A stretch of 18,529 nucleotides of DNA from Bacteroidota bacterium (lineage in GTDB: Bacteria > Bacteroidota > Bacteroidia > B-17B0 > Aurantibacillaceae). The stretch is taken from NCBI GenBank assembly GCA_025359355.1, contig JANYGR010000208.1:1-18529 (forward strand), written 5' to 3'. The number at the start of each line of letters is the position of its first letter. The first letter of the stretch is position 1. The notes under the pieces are model-generated. The model made no database searches and was not told where the DNA came from. It saw only the letters and a list, made by a program, of their open reading frames with translations. The translations under genes were made by a program, and so were the position numbers. Of this stretch, positions 11,964-18,529 are shown piece after piece.

Positions 11964-12923
11964 TTGATTAGATCTTTCCTTATAGCTGTTATCTTATTTT
12001 CTGCACTATGTGGTAGTGCTCAGCAATATCCTTGGTGGTCGCAATACAGTACTAATCAAACCTTATTAAATCCTGGATTTTGCGGCACTAAACGATTAGT
12101 GGATGTTAGAATTAATTACCGTAATCAATGGACAGGTTTTGAAGGCTCTCCAAAAACATACGCATTAGCTTTAAATTCGAGATTATGGAAAGGGAGATTA
12201 GGAGTAGGGGGATTTTTATTTAAAGATGATATTGGTCCATTTAGAAATTTCAATACCAGTTTAACCTTTGCTTACCATTTAAAATTTGCCGACTCTGAAT
12301 TATCGTTTGGTATACAAGGAAATTATATGAGCCAAAGTTTTATTGGAACAGATGTTACCATGCGTAACCAACAAGATAAGGCTGTTAACCAATATATAAC
12401 CGACAAGGTGAATAATTTTGATGGAAGTTTTGGTATCGTATATTTTAACGATCGGTTTCATATTGGTGTAGCAGCCAATAACATTGCTAGTAGTAAGTTT
12501 GAGTATTACAAAAGTGACTCTTTAAAAAATGGAAAGTATACCAATGCTCCCCACTATAATTTATCAGCTGGTTTCAATTGGGCAGACAATATAGATTATA
12601 CGTTTCAAAATTCAATATTAGCCGTGTATGTTCCAGGCGTTCCTTTTTCCTTTGATTATACCTTGATGCTTCATATTAAAAAACAAATTATGGCTGGCGC
12701 TAGTTTTAGGGTAAATGATGCTATTGTTTTACATTTAGGATGTACAATTAAAGAAAACTTTCAAATCGCTTATTCCTATGATATTGTTACGTCTCCATTA
12801 CGTACTTACCAAAAAGGTTCACATGAAATCAAATTAGTGTTTTCATCTAATATGGGTACTGATAAAAAGAAGCGTGGCTTTAACGGACGTTTTTTGAAAC
12901 AGCGTTTTCAGTATTTACTTTAA
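11964..12923 (+). CDS. Type IX secretion system PorP/SprF-family outer-membrane protein, TTG start
   Basis: The 319-aa product has a signal peptide (about 1-20, ending GSAQ). It then shows the family opening QQYPWWSQYSTNQTLLNPGFCGT with RINYRNQWTGFEGSPKTYALAL. A beta-barrel with typical SFGIQGNY, DGSFGIVYFNDRFHIGVAANN and FDYTLMLHIKKQIMAGASFRVNDA strands follows. PorP/SprF proteins belong to the type IX secretion and gliding machinery and help anchor or export C-terminal-domain substrates. No in-frame ATG exists between the stop at 11949 and the mature protein. The TTG at 11964 is the best start because it gives a normal signal peptide. The gene lies 38 nt after the SPOR gene and 17 nt before the Ppx gene. 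The family is sure; which member, and which substrate, is not. Confidence 0.9.
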   Translation: MIRSFLIAVILFSALCGSAQQYPWWSQYSTNQTLLNPGFCGTKRLVDVRINYRNQWTGFEGSPKTYALALNSRLWKGRLGVGGFLFKDDIGPFRNFNTSLTFAYHLKFADSELSFGIQGNYMSQSFIGTDVTMRNQQDKAVNQYITDKVNNFDGSFGIVYFNDRFHIGVAANNIASSKFEYYKSDSLKNGKYTNAPHYNLSAGFNWADNIDYTFQNSILAVYVPGVPFSFDYTLMLHIKKQIMAGASFRVNDAIVLHLGCTIKENFQIAYSYDIVTSPLRTYQKGSHEIKLVFSSNMGTDKKKRGFNGRFLKQRFQYLL

Positions 12924-12940
12924 TCTTTTGTTTATTTAAT

Positions 12941-13888
12941 ATGCGTTTTGCAATTATTGATCTAGGAACCAATACTTTCAATTTATTGATTGCGGAAAGC
13001 GATACAAATAAATCGTTTACTAAATTATTTAATACCAAAGTTGCCGTTAAGTTGGGCGAAGGAGGCATTAATGCTGGTTATATTGCAGATGTTCCTTTTC
13101 AACGTGGCATTAATGCTTTGAAACAATACCAACAATATTTATTGGATTATGATGTAGAGCAAACTTTTGCTTTTGCTACATCAGCAATTCGTTCGGCATC
13201 CAATGGAGCAGAGTTTGTGGCTCAAGCAAAAAAAATAGCTGGCATTACAATTACAGTAATTGACGGGCATGAAGAGGCTGAATTAATTTACCATGGTAAT
13301 AAAATGGCAGTTAACATGTCGGAACAAATATCTCTCATTATGGATATTGGTGGCGGGAGTAACGAATTTATTTTGGCAAATCAGGAAACTGTTTTCTGGA
13401 AGAATAGTTATTTATTGGGTGCCGCTAGACTACTCGATAAATTTAAACCTTCGGATCCTATTACTGAAAAGGAGATTGAATTCTTTAATAATTATTTAAG
13501 GGAACAATTACATTCTTTATTTGAAGCCATTAAAGATTATCCACCTATAGAATTAATAGGTTCCTCTGGTGCATTTGATTCGGTAATAGATATTATAGCA
13601 GGAGAATTTGGAACTACTATTGTTAACGATATTCAAACGGAATATACTATAGATATAGAACACTATAAATGTGTGAGTAAAAAAATAATTGCTTCTACTA
13701 TTCAGGAACGTCAACACACAACAGGATTAATAGAAATGCGTATTGATATGATTGTTATTTCTTTTTTATTGATCGATTTTATGATCAATGAATTTAATAT
13801 CTCAAACTTTAGAGTATCAGCTTATTCGCTTAAAGAAGGCGTTATTTGCAAGAAATTGGGATTGAAATGTAAACCAAACACTAATTAA
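12941..13888 (+). CDS. Ppx/GppA-family phosphatase (exopolyphosphatase or pppGpp phosphohydrolase)
   Basis: The 315-aa protein has the ASKHA ATPase fold signatures in order: DLGTNTFNLLI (7-17), FATSAIRSASNG (78-89), IDGHEEAELIY (107-117, containing the catalytic-type Glu) and MDIGGGSNEFIL (134-145). It is the short two-lobed form, without the C-terminal HD extension seen in E. coli Ppx. Family members hydrolyse polyphosphate or convert pppGpp to ppGpp, and sequence alone cannot decide which. It is cytoplasmic, with no signal peptide. The ATG at 12941 begins 17 nt after porP, so the gene is likely read from the SPOR-porP transcript. The 82 nt that follow, before the convergent antiporter gene, contain only a weak AT-rich inverted repeat and no clear terminator. 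Confidence 0.92.
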   Translation: MRFAIIDLGTNTFNLLIAESDTNKSFTKLFNTKVAVKLGEGGINAGYIADVPFQRGINALKQYQQYLLDYDVEQTFAFATSAIRSASNGAEFVAQAKKIAGITITVIDGHEEAELIYHGNKMAVNMSEQISLIMDIGGGSNEFILANQETVFWKNSYLLGAARLLDKFKPSDPITEKEIEFFNNYLREQLHSLFEAIKDYPPIELIGSSGAFDSVIDIIAGEFGTTIVNDIQTEYTIDIEHYKCVSKKIIASTIQERQHTTGLIEMRIDMIVISFLLIDFMINEFNISNFRVSAYSLKEGVICKKLGLKCKPNTN

Positions 13889-13970
13889 GTATAGCTTTGA
13901 ATGCCACAGGAAATTCAATGATTAATGATAGATGTTGAATACATATATTCATTAATACGAATAATCTAAA

Positions 13971-16112
13971 TCAATCTTTAGTAAAAATACCTTTGATCTT
14001 ATCTTTTAATTGAATTACTTTTTCGATGTTTTCGGAGAAAGCAGGTGTCGTCATTTCCGTGATTTGAGAATCACTCAGCGCCTTTAACGACTCTGGATAA
14101 AATAAGACGAAGCTTGTGGACTCATTATTTTTATTCAATGTTTTAGGCATGTTATCAACGTGGTAATCAAACGACACGGTTTGCTTACGGCTGCTTAAAA
14201 AGATGTATAAATCGTCTTCTTTCACATGATCTAAAATATCACTGTCATCAAAACTATCGACGATCAGGTAATTATAAAATTCTCGTTTACGATCTTTTAT
14301 TAAAGCAGAAAAAGCCGTTAATGTTTTTTGTTGCCCGTAAACTTTCGCATTGCCACCCAGCTGTTTTAAAATAGCATTGATCTTCCGAACCACTAAATTA
14401 AAGCCACTTTCTAATTCCGCATTAGGAGACAGGATTAAAATAACACGACGATACGTATTTAGTGGTTGTATGACCTTAGAAATAATAATGGATTGTTTGG
14501 TCTTAACCAATAAATTATCAGCGATACTTCCAAAGATTAAACTACCTGTTCCTTGCTGAGCTTTCCAACTAATTAAAATATCCGAAATGCTATACGCCCT
14601 TGCTGTTCGCGCAATACCATCTACGATACTTAAATCCACTTTTTTAATAACCTCTACACGTTTATCAACCGATGCAATTTGTTCGACTACTCCTTCAATT
14701 ACTTTTTTCACAACATGTATTTTCTCGTCGGCATCGGCATTTTCCTCTACTATCGACAAAGGATAAATGGGCTCATGAGATTCGTTGTCTTTTATAATTA
14801 ATGCTAAATCTATCAAACGAGCAATGTTTTCGGGGTTGCTCACCGGTATTAAAATACGTTCTGTTCTATCAGTAATTTTTTTAGAAGATTCTTTTTCCGA
14901 CATCGCAATTTTTCGAGCAGCACGTTCTGTTACAAACGAACTCACCATGCAGGTAATTAAAATTAAAATGATAGTTCCGTTAATTACATTTTGATCGAAT
15001 AAGCCAATATCATAACCAACCTTGATAACCGCTAAGGTTGCTGCGGCATGTGATGCACTTAACCCAAACATCACTCGGCGTTCGTATTTAGTGTATTTGT
15101 ATATAAAACCTGTTACTTGTGCAGCCAGCCATTTAGTAAGCAAAGCAACTATACTTAATACACCTGCAAAAATAAGGGCGTTAGTTCCTTTAAAAAATAA
15201 ACTGAAATCAACCAACATACCTGCGCTGATTAAGAAGAAGGGAATGAAGATGGTATTACCAATAAAGATGACACGGTTCATTAAAACCGAATTATGCGGA
15301 ATTACTCTGTTTAATGCCAACCCTGCTAAGAAGGCGCCAATAATAGGTTCTACGCCTGCCAACTCCGAAAAATAACCAGCTATGAATACAACGGCTAATA
15401 CATAAATGTATTGGGAACTTCCTTGCCCTTCGATGTTTCTAAAAAACCAACGACTTACTTTTGGTAATAAGTATAACACGGCAAAGCCTAATAATCCTAA
15501 GGATAAAATAAGGCGAGTCCAAAACATCACATTTATCTCGCCTTGTACCACATTGGTAATAACACCTAATAAAATTAATACGGCGCTGTCGGTAATAATA
15601 GTACCACCAAACGAAACCTGCACCGCTCTGTTTTTAACGATGCCCATGTTGCTAACAATAGGATAGCTTAACAGCGTGTGTGTAGAAAACATAGAGGCTA
15701 ATAAAAGAGACGGCCATAAAGAATAATGAAAAATATACGTACACACCAAATAACCTATGGTAATGGGAATGAAAAAGGTGAAGGCTCCAAAAACCAAACT
15801 CTTGCTGCGGTTTTGTTTATACTCTTGCATGTCAATTTCTAAACCTGCCAAAAACATAATGTATAATAAACCTGTTTTGCTAAAGAGTTCGAAAGAGGTT
15901 GATTTTTCGATGATATGCAAGGTATTAGGCCCAATGATAACACCAGCAATGATCAAGCCAATGATACCCGGAATACGAAAGCGTTTCAAAATTAAGGGAG
16001 CAAATAAAATAATAAGCAATGTAAGTGCAAGAATAAGCACAGGATTTTTTACAGGCAGGTAATGACTAAAAAAATCGTGAAAGGCTTGTAAATTATTGCC
16101 AAACAATTGCAT
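13971..16112 (-). CDS. CPA2-family cation/proton antiporter with tandem USP-like cytoplasmic tail
   Basis: The 713-aa inner-membrane protein has about twelve hydrophobic segments between residues 23 and 395. They form a Na+/H+-exchanger-type domain that exchanges monovalent cations (K+ or Na+) for protons. Landmarks are FRIPGIIGLIIAGVIIGP (45-62), LYIMFLAGLEID (83-94), the ion-binding pair T174-D175 in GGTIITDSAVLILLG, and ISAGMLVDFSLF (295-306). The C-terminal half is cytoplasmic. A universal-stress-protein-like domain lies at about 418-548 (RILIPV at its start and GSLIFGSIADNLL as its nucleotide-loop-like stretch), followed by a more degenerate copy at about 554-690. Such tails usually regulate transport. 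The ATG at 16112 keeps a short N-terminus before the first helix. The ion is not predictable from this sequence. It stands alone, with its own candidate promoter, on the strand opposite the Ppx gene. Confidence 0.92.
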   Translation of the reverse strand: MQLFGNNLQAFHDFFSHYLPVKNPVLILALTLLIILFAPLILKRFRIPGIIGLIIAGVIIGPNTLHIIEKSTSFELFSKTGLLYIMFLAGLEIDMQEYKQNRSKSLVFGAFTFFIPITIGYLVCTYIFHYSLWPSLLLASMFSTHTLLSYPIVSNMGIVKNRAVQVSFGGTIITDSAVLILLGVITNVVQGEINVMFWTRLILSLGLLGFAVLYLLPKVSRWFFRNIEGQGSSQYIYVLAVVFIAGYFSELAGVEPIIGAFLAGLALNRVIPHNSVLMNRVIFIGNTIFIPFFLISAGMLVDFSLFFKGTNALIFAGVLSIVALLTKWLAAQVTGFIYKYTKYERRVMFGLSASHAAATLAVIKVGYDIGLFDQNVINGTIILILITCMVSSFVTERAARKIAMSEKESSKKITDRTERILIPVSNPENIARLIDLALIIKDNESHEPIYPLSIVEENADADEKIHVVKKVIEGVVEQIASVDKRVEVIKKVDLSIVDGIARTARAYSISDILISWKAQQGTGSLIFGSIADNLLVKTKQSIIISKVIQPLNTYRRVILILSPNAELESGFNLVVRKINAILKQLGGNAKVYGQQKTLTAFSALIKDRKREFYNYLIVDSFDDSDILDHVKEDDLYIFLSSRKQTVSFDYHVDNMPKTLNKNNESTSFVLFYPESLKALSDSQITEMTTPAFSENIEKVIQLKDKIKGIFTKD

Positions 16113-16126
16113 AAAAAGGGTTTATA

Positions 16127-16134
16127 CAAAAGTA
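16127..16134 (-). promoter_or_regulatory. Candidate antiporter promoter, -7 box
   Basis: The minus strand reads TACTTTTG, a TAnnTTTG match, 14 nt upstream of the antiporter ATG. No good -33 is seen. The remaining intergenic sequence to 16270 holds no other recognisable feature and no terminator for the receptor gene. Confidence 0.4.
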
Positions 16135-16270
16135 TAACTTTTAGTGATATAACCATTAGAAAAAACTGTTGAATTTATAGATATGATTTTTTCATAATTG
16201 TTGTTTTAATTATTCGTCATTAATTACACGCGAAGCAACTAGAGCGGTTATAATAAATGTATGGGAAAAC

Positions 16271-18529
16271 TTAAAACGTTAATACATATTGTAACGCCGT
16301 ATTACGTGGTGGTTCTATTTTTAAAGGGCGTAAGGAGTAAGCCACATTAAATACATTATTACAAACGATGGATAGTTTTTGTTTAGGGCTAACTTGATAG
16401 CTTAATCGGGCATCCCACACACTAATGAATTTATGCGAAGCCCAATAGTTAGTAGCATGTATCACATCAAAAAAGTTACTGCCATTGCTGGTTGTTGTTT
16501 CAATCGTTTGAAAGGCTTTATCAATGTTTTGCATTTTACTGTAATACTTGTTACTTACACCCAAATTAAATTTATAGATTTTAAATTCTACATCTAATTT
16601 AAACATGTGTTTAAAGCGGTATTTCAATACATTACCACTGGTGTCCATACTACTATTTTTATAACTAATGGGTTGAGGTGTTCCTCCCGAAAGTCCTTTG
16701 TCGTGGGCATACACGCTATCTGGTGTTAAACTCACAGGTTCTATATACGTATAACCAATTAAGGCTGTTACTCCAAAACGTTTGTTTGTTTCTGCAGTTG
16801 AAGCTACTAAAGACATATCAACACCTCTAACTCGCGAATCGCCTGTATTTAAAAATTTAAAGCCAACCACGGATATATCTGGCTCCCACATTCCAAATAA
16901 ATATTCGATGTTGTTATGGTATTTTTGGTAAAAACCTGCGAGATCTAAATAGCCTTTACAGTTACCAATCTTAAAGCCTTGTTTAATGCCGATTTCAAAG
17001 CTATTAGATGTTTCTGGTTTTAAATCAGGATTTGGAAATACTCCAAACAAGCCCGCTTTAGTAGTGATGTAGCGTTCTGTAATGGTTGGGTATCTAAAAC
17101 CTTGTCCGTATGAACTTCTAATAAAAGTTCCTCTTGTGATTTGTAAGTTAGCTCCTGCCCTGAAAATGGGAGCAACCACGCTATTCATGTCATTCATTTT
17201 AAAATACTCGTAACGCACACCTCCTGATAAATTCAAAACACGCCATAATTTTTTATCGAGTTGTATATAACCCGATGCGTTTACAATTTTATTGTTTGGT
17301 GTGCCGCTTGATGCATAGAGCTTGGATGTTGACTGAGAGATATTACCCACTAAACCACCTGTAAAGGTTAGATCAATGCTTTTAAATTTACGTTGCATTT
17401 GATACTCGCCAAAATACATGGTGCCTCGATTGGATTGATTGTTTGTAATTACATTATCTGAATGAAAAATACGGGTATTGATACTATGACTTAAGCCATT
17501 TCTACCTGTATATCTAATAAATGGATCGATATTAAATAAGGTTTGATCTTCTAAAAATACGGCGCCAGGATACCCTTTATATAAGCCTGCAGAGTCGTCT
17601 AGCCAGGCAAATACCATGTTGGTTTTATTAAGCATAAAATTAGCGTTAACGCCAAAGCTTAAGCCTGTGATCTTCTTAGAACGGTAACGCAAATTCACAT
17701 TGACGCGGCCTCGTTTTTTAACCATTTGATCTTTAGAAAATACGGGCACTGTATCATTCATGTGCAAGGCATCTTTTAAATCCCACGGAATATATTTTGC
17801 GGGTGGGGGAGGACCGATATAACCTTGATCTACATTGAAGTTTGCACCAATTACAAAATCCAAATTATTTTTAATAATGCGCGAATGAAATAAATTTAAG
17901 TTTGTAAACGCCGGTAACGATTTACCATACCAGTTAGTAGCAGGTGCTTCTGGAGAACTATAAACACCAGCAGAATAATTAATACTTGTTTTGGGTTTGG
18001 CACGCGGATAAGCTGTACGAATATTTATAACACCATTTAAGGCCGATGAGCCATATAATACAGATGATGCGCCTTTGATGACTTCTATTTGTTCAATATT
18101 TTCAACGGGTATGTAACTCCATTCGGGGCGGCCTGCATCACCACTTAATAAAGGAATACCATCAACAACTATTGCTACACGACTTCCCACACCAAAGGTA
18201 AAGCCGCTACCACCACGTATTTGCGGGTCGTTATCAATGATGGTTAATCCAGGGACTTGTTCTAAAACTGTTTCTATGCTAGTTGTATTTTTATTATTAA
18301 TTAAACTTGGTTTAATAACTTCCATGGAAACGGTTAATTCTTCGAGCTTTTGTTCAAATTTACCAGATGATACTACAACAGTTTCTAAGGTTTTACCTTC
18401 TTGTTTTAGTGTAAAGTTTTTTTGAGTAATTTGATTTTCGATGATGTGTACAGAAAAGGTATCGCTTTGCAAGCCTAAGTAACTACATAATAATTTATGA
18501 TAACCGCTATCGAGTACAAGCACATAATT
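16271..18529 (-). CDS. TonB-dependent outer-membrane receptor, 5' end outside the window
   Basis: The frame is open to the right edge, so the 752 visible residues lack the signal peptide and the start. The GTG at 18523 is not the true start: the codons before it (NY) continue a carboxypeptidase-regulatory-like domain (LVLDSGYHKLLCSYLGLQS...FTLKQ) typical of Bacteroidota receptors. A TonB-box-like LETVVVSS follows at about residues 46-53 counted from that GTG. The plug domain spans about 60-170 (SIETVLEQVPGLTIID, QIRGGSGFTFG, VAIVVDGIPLL, IEQIEVIKGASSVLYGSSAL). A 22-strand-type barrel then ends in LQYVLTF. It imports a ligand across the outer membrane using TonB energy. Long strand-connecting loops such as GPPPPAKYIPWD suggest a siderophore, cobalamin or similar ligand, but the substrate is not identifiable. 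No SusD partner is visible on this side. Confidence 0.93.
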   Translation of the reverse strand, partial: NYVLVLDSGYHKLLCSYLGLQSDTFSVHIIENQITQKNFTLKQEGKTLETVVVSSGKFEQKLEELTVSMEVIKPSLINNKNTTSIETVLEQVPGLTIIDNDPQIRGGSGFTFGVGSRVAIVVDGIPLLSGDAGRPEWSYIPVENIEQIEVIKGASSVLYGSSALNGVINIRTAYPRAKPKTSINYSAGVYSSPEAPATNWYGKSLPAFTNLNLFHSRIIKNNLDFVIGANFNVDQGYIGPPPPAKYIPWDLKDALHMNDTVPVFSKDQMVKKRGRVNVNLRYRSKKITGLSFGVNANFMLNKTNMVFAWLDDSAGLYKGYPGAVFLEDQTLFNIDPFIRYTGRNGLSHSINTRIFHSDNVITNNQSNRGTMYFGEYQMQRKFKSIDLTFTGGLVGNISQSTSKLYASSGTPNNKIVNASGYIQLDKKLWRVLNLSGGVRYEYFKMNDMNSVVAPIFRAGANLQITRGTFIRSSYGQGFRYPTITERYITTKAGLFGVFPNPDLKPETSNSFEIGIKQGFKIGNCKGYLDLAGFYQKYHNNIEYLFGMWEPDISVVGFKFLNTGDSRVRGVDMSLVASTAETNKRFGVTALIGYTYIEPVSLTPDSVYAHDKGLSGGTPQPISYKNSSMDTSGNVLKYRFKHMFKLDVEFKIYKFNLGVSNKYYSKMQNIDKAFQTIETTTSNGSNFFDVIHATNYWASHKFISVWDARLSYQVSPKQKLSIVCNNVFNVAYSLRPLKIEPPRNTALQYVLTF

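Noticed and set aside
13921..13956. Inverted repeat ATTAATGA / TCATTAAT between the convergent Ppx and antiporter genes
   Set aside because: It is only 8 bp, almost all A/T, with a 20-nt loop and no T tract, so it is not supportable as a terminator.
15022..15375. Several plus-strand open frames of 69-117 aa opposite the antiporter, and similar ones opposite valS and gcvP
   Set aside because: They mirror the conserved coding frames on the other strand, have implausible composition and show no promoter or family motif.
18521..18523. GTG as the start of the TonB-dependent receptor
   Set aside because: The frame stays open to the window edge and the residues on both sides belong to a continuous regulatory-like domain, so the true start is outside the window.

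Overview
This is an AT-rich chromosomal segment from a member of the Bacteroidota, most like the Flavobacteriia/Sphingobacteriia side of the phylum; I cannot name a genus. Four things support this: promoter boxes of the Bacteroidota type (TTTG, about 19 nt, TAnnTTTG) at several gene starts, no obvious Shine-Dalgarno sequences, a type IX secretion PorP/SprF protein, and a TonB receptor with an apparent carboxypeptidase-like regulatory domain at its N-terminus. It reads as core chromosome. I found no integrase, transposase, tRNA, rRNA or CRISPR array.

Layout. Positions 1-251 (-) hold the N-terminus of an MBL-fold hydrolase. Positions 382-3243 (-) are gcvP, closed by a strong terminator. The divergent upp (3430-4080, +) is followed by a small membrane protein with a TTG start (4119-4583). 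Facing it on the minus strand, valS (8088-5410) is followed 13 nt later by an OmpA-like periplasmic/outer-membrane protein (5396-4611). From 8228 to 13888 everything is on the plus strand: three DUF1573 proteins in tandem, tsaE, an outer-membrane barrel protein, a SPOR-domain protein with a 4 x 45-bp repeat, PorP/SprF and a Ppx/GppA phosphatase. The window ends with two minus-strand genes, a CPA2 cation/proton antiporter with a USP-like tail and a 5'-truncated TonB-dependent receptor.

Housekeeping functions (one-carbon metabolism, pyrimidine salvage, tRNA charging, t6A modification) are interleaved with envelope functions. The SPOR, PorP and Ppx genes are closely spaced behind one near-perfect promoter and probably form one transcript.

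The most unusual signals are inside coding sequence. valS carries two in-frame stretches that look like dispersed Bacteroidota repeats (7451-7478 and 6241-6265). valS and gcvP each also carry a 10-bp direct repeat with a 14-nt period. In addition, a textbook terminator hairpin (9228-9258) lies inside the signal-peptide region of the third DUF1573 gene, whose only usable start overlaps the end of the second. That arrangement suggests translation-coupled attenuation. There is no clear evidence of a wholly new multi-gene system.
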